Of a stretch of 64,000 nt of DNA, positions 1 through 8,450 are shown one piece after another. The position numbers and the translations under genes were made by a program. The DNA lies in assembly GCA_964531335.1 (NCBI GenBank), contig CAZHEV010000003.1, forward strand, positions 62,001-126,000. Direction: 5' to 3'. The DNA comes from CAZHEV01 sp964531335 [NCBI: uncultured bacterium]. GTDB taxonomy: Bacteria; Eisenbacteria; RBG-16-71-46; CAZHEV01. Under the pieces are notes generated by a model, which made no database searches, was not told the DNA's origin, and saw nothing but the letters and a program-made list of their open reading frames with translations. The stretch's first letter is position 1, and each line of letters starts with the position of its first letter.

Positions 1-138
1 GGCGAACAGGATCCCGGCCAGGCCGCCCGACGCCCCCAGGCCGTGCCCGGTCAAAAAGAACGTCGCGAACAGGACGGCGCCCGGCAACAGGCCGGCCAGG
101 TACGGGTTCCAGTACGATCTCTGCCCGCCCGATCTCAT
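1..138 (-). CDS. YeeE/YedE-like sulfur-transport membrane protein, N-terminal part
   Basis: The gene is cut by the left window edge, so only the first 46 residues are visible. They read like the start of the YeeE/YedE family (DUF395): an Asn-Pro-Tyr turn, then a hydrophobic helix and a Gly-rich segment. Members move thiosulfate or other sulfur species across the inner membrane. The ATG at 138 is preceded by GGAGG at good spacing and overlaps the stop of the cytochrome b gene (ATGA), so the genes are translationally coupled. With a cytochrome b and octaheme-type cytochromes upstream, a sulfur-compound role is likely, but the assignment rests on a short stretch. Confidence 0.6.
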   Translation of the reverse strand, partial: MRSGGQRSYWNPYLAGLLPGAVLFATFFLTGHGLGASGGLAGILFA

Positions 139-749
139 CCCTTTTCCTCCCAACCCGTGATCATGGCCTTTATGTGCGTCGTTGGCGTGCGGCCCGTCGT
201 CGTCAAGTACACGTGCATTATCACGTACGCCGTGAAAAGCCATGAGCCCGCCGTGTGCACGGCGGCCAGTCCCGCCAGCCCGCCGAGCGTTCCCACCGTG
301 TCGGGCCATCTCTGAGCGCCCCACAGAAGCAGGCCCGAGGCCACTTGAAGCGGAAGGAGCACGTTGAGTATTGAGATATATACTACCCGCTGAATAGGGT
401 TAAGCTTCCTGTCGGGCGTCTTCTCGAACGGATGCGGGTTATCGCCGAAGATCTCCCGGAGGTAGTACCTTCCAAGCCGGTAGGCGAGGGGGAAGAAGTC
501 CCGGGAATAAGAGAAGTACTGTCTCATCTCGCCGGAGGCCAGGTGATAGACGAGCCCCAGCACGGCGTTGGCTATCAAAAGGAACCCCAGGAGCCGGTGT
601 ATTGAGACCGCGGTCTCGAAGGATGTGAGGGCGAAGTACTCGGGCGCGTGGATCTCCAGCCCGGTGACGATCAGCGCGAGTATTATCACGGCCTGGAGCC
701 AGTGCCAGACGCGCTCGTAACGCGAGTAGATGTATATCCTGGGGCTCAA
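135..749 (-). CDS. cytochrome b561/thiosulfate-reductase-type membrane cytochrome b
   Basis: A 204-residue integral membrane protein with about four hydrophobic helices. His residues in the helices (HW near residue 17, HR near 52, H in the last two helices) are typical heme ligands of the bacterial cytochrome b561/Ni-hydrogenase/thiosulfate-reductase b family. Such proteins exchange electrons between the quinone pool and periplasmic cytochromes. I start it at the TTG at 749, which overlaps the stop of the multiheme gene and has GGAGG upstream; longer frames give an Arg-rich, implausible N terminus. It is coupled at both ends and is probably the quinone-side partner of the adjacent multiheme cytochromes. 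Confidence 0.8.
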   Translation of the reverse strand: MSPRIYIYSRYERVWHWLQAVIILALIVTGLEIHAPEYFALTSFETAVSIHRLLGFLLIANAVLGLVYHLASGEMRQYFSYSRDFFPLAYRLGRYYLREIFGDNPHPFEKTPDRKLNPIQRVVYISILNVLLPLQVASGLLLWGAQRWPDTVGTLGGLAGLAAVHTAGSWLFTAYVIMHVYLTTTGRTPTTHIKAMITGWEEKG

Positions 750-2791
750 CGCCTCTTCCTCCTTTTCCGACGCATGAAGATCCGCAGCCCGCCGTGGACC
801 AGCACGCCCGCCAAGGTGGCCACGACGACGATCGCCCCGGCCGTGTCGATGGCGACCCACCTGTCGTGTCCGAGGACGTAGAAGCCCTCCGCTATGGTGG
901 CCGGAATGTAGATGGCCGCTCCCTCGCTGATCTCTATCTCTCCGCCCATGAACACGTTCGCGTCCGCCACGGCAGAGGGGATCGCGGCCGCGGGCGCGGC
1001 GGCGGCGAGCTCGAAGGGGAAGGCTATGCCGGGCGAGTCGCTGTGACACCTGGAGCAGTCCCGCGTGGCCCAGCGGCCCGTCGAGACGCCGTGGTGCAGG
1101 CCATAGGGCTGGATCTCTCCCCTTATGCGGGGGCTGGTAAGCCCAAGCGATTCGAGACGGGAGGCTACGGCCGCGGCCTTTTCCTCCGTGTCCAAGAGAA
1201 GCTCATCCTCCTCGATGTCTCCGCTACCGTCGGAGTCCAATGCCGCGATGACGTCCGGGTGGTAAGAGCCGCCGCTCAGGTAGGCGCGTTCGAGGTCGTA
1301 CAGCCGCACGGGATGTGGGGGATCGTCGAAAACCCAGTACCAGGAGGTGACCAGATTGTAAGGTCCCAAGCGGATGGGACCTCCCTCGACGTCCTCGCGG
1401 GGGAGAATGACGGGCCTGTACCCTTCGACAAACGCTGCCGGGTCGGCCACCTCACCGCGGACCCCCCTGTACTCGATGCGGGGCCCTCCGTCCAAGGTCA
1501 GGACCGTCCAGTCGGTGACACGCCTCGCGGGCGCCCTGACCTCGGGTACGTGGCAGGCCTCGCACATGAGCCGGCTCATATGCCTGCGCTTGTAGGGCAG
1601 CCAGTCGTGGCTCGAGTGGGCGTTGTGACATTCCTCGCAACGCCTCATGGCGCCGTCCAGATGATCGGCGACCGTTCCCTGTGCGGTCCATCCCTTGGCG
1701 AAGTTATGGTCCGGCGTCGTTAGAAACTCTTCAATAGCCAGCCTGGGCCCCTCGGATCGAAGCGCGCCCTCCGTGGCGGCCTTGGGCTGCGCGTGACTCG
1801 GATAGTTCGGCGGGAAATGGCAATCCGAGCACTTGAGCAGCCACTCCGCGTGCACGTCCCACGGGGCGTCGAGATCCGCTTTGTCCTCCAGGTTCATGCC
1901 CGAGCGCGAGAGAAGCTGTGCCGAGAAGATCTGTCCCTTGGTCTCCGTGCTCCATTGAAGCGGCTCTCCGTAGCTCGCGACGACGGGCTCGCCGGTCGTG
2001 TGGACCAGACCGTGACATTGACCGCAGTGCGCGCTCGACGGGGGCATGAGCGCCAGCCGCGCGGGGTCCGTGGCGCCGTACTCGTTGAAGGCCTCCTCGA
2101 TCCAAACCCACTCGGGGCCACGGCGCGCCACGAGACCCGTCCGCTCCAATGTCGCGGTCGCCGCCCATTCGAAAAGACTGTCTCGAATCGCCGCCTTCCG
2201 CGCCTCGTTATCCGGATCGGCGATGTGGCAGAGGAAGCAGTTGAGCTCGACGACGCCGGAGTCCTTCCAGTTCCATCCGATCGGATCGAGCGACTCCGCG
2301 TCGAGGATGAAGCTCTCCAGCATCACCGGATCCGGCGGAAGCTCGGTCAGCGATATCCCCGATCGAGCCTTGACGGCGGGACCTCCTCCCACGTGCCTGT
2401 GGCCCAGCGCCATGATCCATTCGGGAGTGCCCAGGTCGGGCCGGTTCTTCAATTCGGGGGTGAGATACCTGTAGAACACCGGCTCCCAGCGCCCGAAGAG
2501 CCCGGGACTTATGTCCCAAGGCCGGCCTTCGGGAGCCGCGCACGGCATGGAGATCTCATTGTAGCCGGCGTGGGAATGATAGCTGTGGCGGGCTATGAAC
2601 CCGGTGTCGTGGCACGCGCCGCACGTATTCATGGGCGATACAGGGCCGCCTGTCGCGAGCACGTCCTTACCCTCTCTATCCAGCAGGTAGACCTCGGGGT
2701 GCTCAATGGAGGGTCCGCCGTCTTCGGCGCCCGCCTGGGCGGGCGGCTGGACTGCAAGGAGAGCGAATATCAAGATCAGGGCATGCGTCAA
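746..2791 (-). CDS. heptaheme c-type cytochrome, octaheme tetrathionate-reductase-like, membrane anchored
   Basis: A 681-residue secreted protein with an N-terminal signal peptide and seven CxxCH heme sites (CGACH, CFLCH, CGQCH, CSDCH, CEECH, CEACH, CSRCH). A C-terminal transmembrane helix is followed by a strongly basic tail. Around residues 519-530 there is a canonical EF-hand loop (D-S-D-G-S-G-D-I...E), a Ca2+ site also known from octaheme tetrathionate-reductase-like cytochromes. It begins with TTG overlapping the stop of the monoheme lipoprotein gene and is coupled downstream to the cytochrome b. One heme upstream plus seven here makes eight, which fits an octaheme enzyme or conduit encoded in two pieces. 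The substrate is unproven; sulfur oxyanions are the best guess. Confidence 0.8.
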   Translation of the reverse strand: MTHALILIFALLAVQPPAQAGAEDGGPSIEHPEVYLLDREGKDVLATGGPVSPMNTCGACHDTGFIARHSYHSHAGYNEISMPCAAPEGRPWDISPGLFGRWEPVFYRYLTPELKNRPDLGTPEWIMALGHRHVGGGPAVKARSGISLTELPPDPVMLESFILDAESLDPIGWNWKDSGVVELNCFLCHIADPDNEARKAAIRDSLFEWAATATLERTGLVARRGPEWVWIEEAFNEYGATDPARLALMPPSSAHCGQCHGLVHTTGEPVVASYGEPLQWSTETKGQIFSAQLLSRSGMNLEDKADLDAPWDVHAEWLLKCSDCHFPPNYPSHAQPKAATEGALRSEGPRLAIEEFLTTPDHNFAKGWTAQGTVADHLDGAMRRCEECHNAHSSHDWLPYKRRHMSRLMCEACHVPEVRAPARRVTDWTVLTLDGGPRIEYRGVRGEVADPAAFVEGYRPVILPREDVEGGPIRLGPYNLVTSWYWVFDDPPHPVRLYDLERAYLSGGSYHPDVIAALDSDGSGDIEEDELLLDTEEKAAAVASRLESLGLTSPRIRGEIQPYGLHHGVSTGRWATRDCSRCHSDSPGIAFPFELAAAAPAAAIPSAVADANVFMGGEIEISEGAAIYIPATIAEGFYVLGHDRWVAIDTAGAIVVVATLAGVLVHGGLRIFMRRKRRKRR

Positions 2792-3171
2792 GGCAGCGCC
2801 TCCCCGGAGCCACGAGGGCTTCCCCAGTACGCCGGATCCCCGTTGTACCGGAAGTACTCGGGAGGGACGTTCTGCATGTAGACGAAGCTCCCTTTCTTCT
2901 TCTGGTAGACGTGCGGATCTTCAATGTCGAGGTCCCGGCCCGCGGTGGACCAGTCCCACGCCATCTTCGTGGGAGCGCCCACGGCCATCCGGGGGATGTG
3001 GCAGGTCTGGCAGGCGACCGCGGAGGTGTGGGCGTTCAGCCTGTCGGGAGCGATGCCCCGCCAGGACGACGCATCGCCGGGCCAGCAACCGCTCACCGGC
3101 AGGGCCGCCGCGAGGCACAAAAGCGCTGCAGCTACCGTAGAAGGTATAGAGGACTGGCTTTTTGGACGCAT
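2788..3171 (-). CDS. monoheme c-type cytochrome lipoprotein (possibly truncated octaheme relative)
   Basis: A 127-residue protein with a lipoprotein signal ending V-S-G-C and a single CQTCH heme site. The site is followed by a Pro-Thr-Lys-Met and Trp-Asp-Trp-Ser-Thr-Ala-Gly stretch that is conserved inside much longer octaheme tetrathionate-reductase-like cytochromes. The body looks like one internal segment of such a protein, so the gene may be a truncated derivative rather than a classic small cytochrome. The first part of the signal peptide lies inside the 129-bp repeat that recurs at 20810. No Shine-Dalgarno precedes the ATG at 3171; a TTG at 3207 is an alternative start. The stop overlaps the next gene. 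Confidence 0.65.
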   Translation of the reverse strand: MRPKSQSSIPSTVAAALLCLAAALPVSGCWPGDASSWRGIAPDRLNAHTSAVACQTCHIPRMAVGAPTKMAWDWSTAGRDLDIEDPHVYQKKKGSFVYMQNVPPEYFRYNGDPAYWGSPRGSGEALP

Positions 3172-3229
3172 ATCAATGAATTGTAGCAGGGGGAGACGGC
3201 GGCGCAAGCTCTAACGAAAGGGGCTGTCG
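3101..3229. repeat. 129-bp direct repeat, left copy
   Basis: Base-for-base identical to 20810-20938 by eye, in the same orientation, 17,709 bp apart. This copy contains the candidate promoter and signal-peptide start of the cytochrome lipoprotein. The identity stops abruptly on both sides. Confidence 0.95.
3180..3207 (-). promoter_or_regulatory. candidate sigma70 promoter of the cytochrome operon
   Basis: On the minus strand TTGCGC and TACAAT are separated by 16 bp. The predicted transcription start falls only a few bases before the ATG at 3171. This fits the missing Shine-Dalgarno and would give a leaderless or nearly leaderless mRNA. The same element is duplicated at 20889-20916 in the second repeat copy. 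It is inferred from consensus only. Confidence 0.4.
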
Positions 3230-3286
3230 GGAATGGGAATAGACATAATGGCCCATGGGAGCCCGAGGCTGAGGAAGCTTCTGTGC

Positions 3287-4171
3287 TTAGTCCCCCGGTC
3301 TGGGTCGCCTAAGCGGCCGGCCGTGACCCGGGACAAGCTCCTTAAGCGCCTCGAACGCCTCCGCCTGCTCGGGCGCAAGGAGGCCTCTTACGGCCGTAGA
3401 AGCTTCGTCCCTGGTTCTATCCAGCTCAGTTCTCATATCTTCTAGTGATATCTCGTCACCCTGCGTTCTATGATGAAGCTCACCCGACTGTTGCGCCGCA
3501 TCGGTCATGATCGCACCTACCTGCTGCGCTTGAGAATCAGTCAAGTCCAGGACTTCCCTGAGGAAATTGACATGCCGTTCCAACCTCTGTTGTTCGCGCT
3601 CGCGCCTTGCCTCGATCTCCGAGTGGCGCTGGGCCCTCAACGCCTCCAGGCACTCAGACCGCTCAGGTTCGAGAGTGGCCTCCAGTTTCTGCTCGAACTC
3701 CGCTCGTATCTTCTCGATTTCCCCCATCAGGACTTCACGATTCCCTTCACCGGGCGGGTACTGAGACCAAAGCGCCTGCATCGCTTCCCGCATCTCCTGA
3801 AGAGCGTCACTGACAAGTAACTGTTGCTCATCGCTCAGACCCAACTCCTCGGCGAGTTCCTCAAACCATGCTCCGGGCTCACCGCCGGGGCCGGGGGCTC
3901 CGCCGTGGAAACCGTCCGGACCATGGCCAGCCGCTTCTCCCGAAGGCCGCCGTTCCTCTCGATCCTCGGCCATTGCGTTGCGATGTGTCTCCATTCGATC
4001 TGAGAGAAACTGCACCAGCGAGATAAATTGGCTTGCGTCGAGGATATCTGAGCTTTCCTGGAGGAGGCTAAGCATCGGATGCTCGCGGCCGGCTATGCTG
4101 CCGGGATCACCGCCGGTCTGAGGTCCGGCCTTCGCACTAGGTAAGACCCACCGCCGACACCCGCCCCTCAA
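3287..4171 (-). CDS. Spy/CpxP-like LTxxQ-type helical protein
   Basis: Up to 294 residues, highly charged and almost entirely alpha-helical. Two LTxxQ-like segments (LSDEQQ near residue 115, LTDSQAQQ near 215) mark the Spy/CpxP/zinc-resistance periplasmic superfamily. Two repeats suggest a double-domain member. No signal peptide is visible at the TTG start at 4171 or at the later ATG (residue 33), so the true start may be lost or the protein truncated. It follows the Gly/Met-rich lipoprotein gene closely and probably belongs to the regulon of the two-component system at 5.9-8.2 kb, as CpxP does with CpxAR. Confidence 0.6.
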   Translation of the reverse strand: MRGGCRRWVLPSAKAGPQTGGDPGSIAGREHPMLSLLQESSDILDASQFISLVQFLSDRMETHRNAMAEDREERRPSGEAAGHGPDGFHGGAPGPGGEPGAWFEELAEELGLSDEQQLLVSDALQEMREAMQALWSQYPPGEGNREVLMGEIEKIRAEFEQKLEATLEPERSECLEALRAQRHSEIEARREREQQRLERHVNFLREVLDLTDSQAQQVGAIMTDAAQQSGELHHRTQGDEISLEDMRTELDRTRDEASTAVRGLLAPEQAEAFEALKELVPGHGRPLRRPRPGD

Positions 4172-4215
4172 GAACCAATTCGCGCGAATCGGCAGTCTAG
4201 ATCCAACGACGTCTG

Positions 4216-5109
4216 CTACTGCTCACCCTCGACTGCCGATCCGCCTGCTGACGCAAGTTGGACAACAACCCAGAAGTCCAACGGCTCGGGCATCTGTGGC
4301 CTTCCACCACCCGGACCTCCCATACCCCCACCGGGACCCCCCATACCGCCACGGCCTCCCATGCCGCCACGGCCTCCCATGCCGCCACGGCCTCCCATAC
4401 CGCCACGGCCTCCCATGCTCTCGCGCATCTGCTCGAAATCTATCTCAGGTGTTTCGAAGCCGATTTCTATCCCCGACCCGCTTTCAGAAGCAACAGCATA
4501 CGGGTGCTCCGCGCTTTGCTTCAACGGGACCTTAAGCTCATAGACCAAAGCTCCATTTGAAATGCCCGCGCAGACGTCAATCCCCGGAGCATCGGCAATA
4601 GCCATACGGCGCGTCTCGTCCTTGCCTGGCCCGAGGATCTCCAGATCCTTCATTGTCCTCAAATGGTCCCTGAGTTTGGCCTGCATTTCGTTGGCATCAG
4701 GCTGCGCGCCCGGCCCCATCGTCTGTCGGCCCGACACCTCCCCCTGCATTGGAAATCGAATCCCGAAAACCTTGTCGTCGCCGCCGTCGGAATCGAACCA
4801 AAGCGTGAGGCCGGAGTATACGAGATGATTGAACTTCATGCGGTCCGACGTAACAAGACTGATGTATAGATACTCATCATCGTTGAGTAGGCCAACGGCC
4901 GCGTTTTCATCCTCCAGATACGTTCGTGCATTCTGCCATTCAGCCGCCGGATTATCCATGCCGTCGACTACTACCGTGCGATCCAGCCAGTGGCTTTTCA
5001 GCTCCAATCCACCACACCCGGTCACGAGCGGACTACAGAGCAGGACTATGAGCAGCAGACTCGACATGCTCAGAACACCGGGCTTCGTTACAATCGGAGA
5101 GATCATCAT
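4216..5109 (-). CDS. Gly/Met-rich lipoprotein with a CBM9-like domain
   Basis: A 297-residue protein. The ATG at 5109 has GGAGG seven bases upstream and is followed by a lipoprotein signal ending V-T-G-C. The middle (about residues 45-220) resembles CBM9-like beta-sandwich domains (Trp-Phe-Asp-Ser-Asp-Gly strand, D-G-x-D entry motif). The C-terminal third has a run of Gly-Gly-Met and Gly-Gly-Arg repeats encoded by an 18-bp minisatellite. Met/Gly-rich tails can bind soft metals, but function is unknown. It sits between a transposase relic and the Spy-like gene. Confidence 0.65.
   Translation of the reverse strand: MMISPIVTKPGVLSMSSLLLIVLLCSPLVTGCGGLELKSHWLDRTVVVDGMDNPAAEWQNARTYLEDENAAVGLLNDDEYLYISLVTSDRMKFNHLVYSGLTLWFDSDGGDDKVFGIRFPMQGEVSGRQTMGPGAQPDANEMQAKLRDHLRTMKDLEILGPGKDETRRMAIADAPGIDVCAGISNGALVYELKVPLKQSAEHPYAVASESGSGIEIGFETPEIDFEQMRESMGGRGGMGGRGGMGGRGGMGGRGGMGGPGGGMGGPGGGRPQMPEPLDFWVVVQLASAGGSAVEGEQ
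4341..4416. repeat. 18-bp tandem repeat in the lipoprotein gene
   Basis: About four in-frame copies of an 18-bp unit (cctcccatgccgccacgg with single-base variants) encode the Met-Gly-Gly-Arg-Gly-Gly repeats. Unit number could vary by slippage without breaking the reading frame. Confidence 0.85.
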
Positions 5110-5366
5110 TTCGCAAACCTCCACTTGACAATGGGTATGTGACGCCGGGGACCAGTGGTGGTGAGTCACAGGTACCCGGCGCTTATTCTCTTTCCTGCTT
5201 GGCATTCTCTGTTTCATGCCGCCGTGTCCTTTGTCCTCCTTGAGTGTCTCGGTGTGAATTCCCACGGGCCTTCATTGCCGATTTTGACCTCGCTTATCTA
5301 CCTATACCCACGGGATGTTGCAGAAATGTGGCACGCGCGTGGCAAATAGTGTCGAATGAGAACAAT

Positions 5367-5612
5367 CTTGCGAAGAGTGCCCAGCACTGCGGCAACATGC
5401 CCGTGGGGAAGACTGCGGACTATCTCGAACGCATCCTCGGGCGATACCAGGGCCTCCCCCTTCAGCACTCGCCGCAGTGCCTCGACCTTCTCGGGCGGCC
5501 AATGTGAAAGGTTGGCGATGGTGCGCGTCTTGACTTTGCCGCCCCGACGATAGCTCTCTCGCAGCAGAATCGCGGGCGGGGACTTGCGGTTAGGGACCTT
5601 AGCGAGATACAT
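5367..5612 (-). pseudogene. IS1634-type transposase, N-terminal relic
   Basis: The first ~82 residues match the conserved N terminus of IS1634-family transposases: a V-P-N-R start, L-L-R-E-S, G-G-K-V-K-T-R-T, N-L-S-x-W-P and S-L-P-H-G-H-V segments. After about 5367 the similarity stops and the frame runs into unrelated sequence, ending at 5298. The DDE catalytic domain is absent. It lies inside the gap between the kinase gene and the lipoprotein gene and may have separated them. Confidence 0.75.
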
Positions 5613-5937
5613 GCCTACACAACCTCACCCAAGACTGCGGCTTCTCGTTGATGTTAGGAAGGTTACATGCTCAGGTCCCGGGGAACTTCGGGCTAATCTT
5701 GAGCTTCGTCATGCGGCCGTCGGTCGCCCCAGGGGTCGAGACATCCATCCCGACTCGGCCCTGCTCATCCAGGCACCAAACCGTGGCATAGTCGCCTGAA
5801 GCCTTGCCGGCGGCTTTTCTTCTGGAAACGCGAGCTGCGCAGATACGGCGTCACCGCCCGGCGATGCAGCCCAGACAGCGGGGCCAGTCTGAGCACCGGA
5901 TTGCGAGTGCGGAGCACCGGCCCTTTCGATCCGACGG
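5613..5937. other. non-coding gap, no recognisable gene
   Basis: About 325 bp between the IS1634 relic and the end of the kinase gene. No reading frame with a ribosome site or a recognisable family was found. It is probably decayed mobile-element DNA. Confidence 0.5.
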
Positions 5938-7497
5938 TCAGAGGGAAGCCGGGAGGATTATGTGGATGGAAGCTCCTGAGGGTTTCCTGTTCTCGGCACG
6001 GACTTCGCCGCGGTGCAGTCTTACTATTTCCTTTACGATTGCCAGGCCCAGCCCACTTCCGCCGGTGGAGCGCGCGGCGTCCGCCCGGTAGAAACGGTCG
6101 AAGACATGTGGCAGGTCTTCGGAAGGAAACCCGGGGCCATCGTCGCTTACCGTCAGGCTGTAGCTGCCGGCATCCGCTTCGCAAAGCCCCTGTTCCTTCT
6201 TGTCTCTTTGAAGCCGCCCACCTTCACCGGCCGTTCCCACACCAGGAATGTACTCAATGGAAAGCGTCACTTTTCCTCCCGGAGGGACATAGCGCAGGGC
6301 ATTGACCAGGAGATTCTCTACAACGTACTCGATGCGGCGGCCGTTGGCAAATACCCACGTCTGTTCGGCCGGACCCGACCACTTGACTTCCAGGCCCGCC
6401 TGGCGGAAACGGGTTTGGAATCGGTTCAGCACATTGCGCGACAGCTCGGTCAAATCAAGGCGGACCTTGGAGAGGGTCTCCGCTCCCGCCTCCAGGCGCG
6501 TAAGATCCAGCAGATCATCAATCAGAAGATCCATCCGCTTGGATTCTTCCAGTACGTTCTGCAAATACCCGACACGCTCCTCTTCAGACACGGGCACCGA
6601 TGGGTCAAGGAGAGTCTCAGCGTAGCCGCGTATCGAGGTCAACGGTGTAGCCAGCTCATGTGAGATATCCGCAAGGAGCCGGCGGCGCCCGTGATCGCTC
6701 TCTTCGATTCGCCTCATGGCCGCGGCCAGGGTTTCTGTCATGCGGTTCATCTTCGCGCCCAAGCGCCCGATCTCATCGGATCCCGGCTCAGGCACTCGCG
6801 CCTCAAGATCCCCCTCGGTCACTCTAGTTGCCAGTCCTTCAAGCGCGTGAAGACGTCTCAGCAGCACGCGGAATATTATGAGGCCGGCGGCGCCGGCCAT
6901 CAGTACGGCGACGGGCAGAAAAACAAGTATCGGCCGTGGAATACCACGCGGCCACATGAAAGATGCCTTCGGGCGTGCGAACGCTACTACCTCGCCGATC
7001 GTACCCTCAGCGGTCTCTACGGGGTTGCGACTGAGCGCCTCAGGCGGGCCACCTGCACGTCCAGGCGTTCCCTCCGGCCATCTTCGTCTCCGGTCACCCC
7101 GCATTGCGCCCTTATCATCAGGCTTTTCAGGAAAGGTCCCAAGCACGTCACCCGTGGGCTGCTCAAACCGCCGGAGCATCGGGGGTAGCGGGCGCATACC
7201 CGAGACAATGCGGCCGTCGGACCCCACAAAGAACGGCATCTCTTCACTCTCTGCACTCTGAAATGAGCGAAGGACACTTTGAATGTCTTCATCGGATGGC
7301 GGCGCCGGTAGCTCCGCGAGTCGGTTCGCCACTTGGCGCGTCAGCAGCTCGGCGCGCGTCCTGGCCCAGTGCGCGGTAATAGGCCTGAGAACCAGCACGA
7401 CCAGCAGAACCTGAAGAATCGCTGTCGCAATGAGCACCGCGAGAAACGAACCCGCGAAAGTCCAGAAGAGGCTGGGCGAGCGGAAACGTGGTTTCAT
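5938..7497 (-). CDS. CpxA-type membrane sensor histidine kinase
   Basis: 519 residues: transmembrane helix ~12-38, a Pro/Arg-rich periplasmic domain ~39-185, second helix ~190-212, HAMP ~213-265, HisKA with H280 in D-I-S-H-E-L-A-T-P-L, and HATPase_c (N box near N-L-L-V-N-A-L, then D-D-G-P-G and G-S-G-L-G-L). It is complete and should autophosphorylate and pass phosphate to the response regulator at 7494-8180, whose stop it overlaps by 4 bp. The H-box and architecture resemble CpxA/BaeS envelope-stress sensors. That fits the Spy-like and lipoprotein genes downstream. Confidence 0.88.
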   Translation of the reverse strand: MKPRFRSPSLFWTFAGSFLAVLIATAILQVLLVVLVLRPITAHWARTRAELLTRQVANRLAELPAPPSDEDIQSVLRSFQSAESEEMPFFVGSDGRIVSGMRPLPPMLRRFEQPTGDVLGTFPEKPDDKGAMRGDRRRRWPEGTPGRAGGPPEALSRNPVETAEGTIGEVVAFARPKASFMWPRGIPRPILVFLPVAVLMAGAAGLIIFRVLLRRLHALEGLATRVTEGDLEARVPEPGSDEIGRLGAKMNRMTETLAAAMRRIEESDHGRRRLLADISHELATPLTSIRGYAETLLDPSVPVSEEERVGYLQNVLEESKRMDLLIDDLLDLTRLEAGAETLSKVRLDLTELSRNVLNRFQTRFRQAGLEVKWSGPAEQTWVFANGRRIEYVVENLLVNALRYVPPGGKVTLSIEYIPGVGTAGEGGRLQRDKKEQGLCEADAGSYSLTVSDDGPGFPSEDLPHVFDRFYRADAARSTGGSGLGLAIVKEIVRLHRGEVRAENRKPSGASIHIILPASL

Positions 7498-8180
7498 TTG
7501 ATTGATTTGGGGAATCGATAGCCGGCGCCCCAGATTGTCTGAATATACTTTGGATTCCCGGGATCCTCTTCGATCTTTCTTCTAAGCCTGCTTATCAAGC
7601 TGTCGACCGATCGATCGTCCACGAATCTCTCATCGCCCCACACGTGTCGCATCAGGGCGTCGCGGCTTAAAACAAAACCGGGGCGGGATGCCAGGAAGTG
7701 AAGAACATTGAACTCAAGAGTTGTAAGCTCCACAGGCTCGCCCCGGAGAGTCACCTCCATCAGAGACGGCGCGATTCTAAGCTCCCCCGCAGTCAGGGTG
7801 TTCTCAAGAAGCCCCGACGCTGATCTTTTCAGCAGTGTGCGCGCGCGAGCGACAAGCTCCCTGGTACTGAACGGCTTTGTGAGATAGTCATCCGCACCTA
7901 TCTCAAAACCCAGGACTTTGTCGCCCTCGCTGGAGCGGGCGGTGAGCATGAGAATAGGCACGTCGCCCTCGTTCCGAATGCGCCTGGCAACCTCCAACCC
8001 ATCTATACGAGGAATCATGAGGTCCAAGATCACCAGTGAGGGCATGAGACGCTCGAACTCCTGCAGCGCCCTCAAACCGTCGTACGCCTGATGGCACTCG
8101 AATCCGGCGGCCTCGAGGTTCTTTGAAACGAGGTCGGCGATCTTCCGGTCATCTTCGACAATCAACACAATCCGGCCCAT
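7494..8180 (-). CDS. OmpR/PhoB-family response regulator
   Basis: 228 residues: receiver domain ~1-118 with acidic pocket E9-D10-D11, phosphoacceptor D53 and K near 102, then a winged-helix Trans_reg_C domain ~130-226 ending G-A-G-Y-R-F. It is full length for the family. Its stop overlaps the kinase start (ATGA), so the pair is co-translated. It probably activates the envelope genes downstream. The ribosome site before the ATG at 8180 is weak. Confidence 0.92.
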   Translation of the reverse strand: MGRIVLIVEDDRKIADLVSKNLEAAGFECHQAYDGLRALQEFERLMPSLVILDLMIPRIDGLEVARRIRNEGDVPILMLTARSSEGDKVLGFEIGADDYLTKPFSTRELVARARTLLKRSASGLLENTLTAGELRIAPSLMEVTLRGEPVELTTLEFNVLHFLASRPGFVLSRDALMRHVWGDERFVDDRSVDSLISRLRRKIEEDPGNPKYIQTIWGAGYRFPKSIK

Positions 8181-8328
8181 AACAATCCAAGATTAGCTTA
8201 AATCTTCAAGCCCCGTCAAGGCTTGGTGATGCCCCCACGTTGCCACAGGCGCGCCGTGGGCGCAGATCCCCGGATCCTGGCCCGGGAGGCTACGCCCCGG
8301 CGCCGAGTTCGCGCCGACGGGCCGCGCC

Positions 8329-8357
8329 TCCAACCGGACAAAAAGGGTCCGGTTGGA
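8329..8357. repeat. perfect 11-bp inverted repeat (hairpin)
   Basis: Arms TCCAACCGGAC and GTCCGGTTGGA enclose a 7-base loop. It lies upstream of the response-regulator gene and beside a transposase relic. It could be a mobile-element end, a REP-like element or an attenuator; no long T-run follows on either strand. Confidence 0.6.
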
Positions 8358-8450
8358 TTGGCGTAACTCGCCGGACATAATGGCGTTACCTGTTCCTCCT
8401 TCCTAAAATTCCATTCGGCGTGGAATTGACAAGAATCCAGGCGGCCGCCG

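Noticed and set aside
4341-4416. Short repeats as a CRISPR array
   Set aside because: The units are contiguous 18-mers without spacers and encode Gly-Met repeats in frame.
5298-5366. Continuation of the IS1634 transposase frame
   Set aside because: The last ~22 codons do not resemble the family; similarity stops at about 5367.
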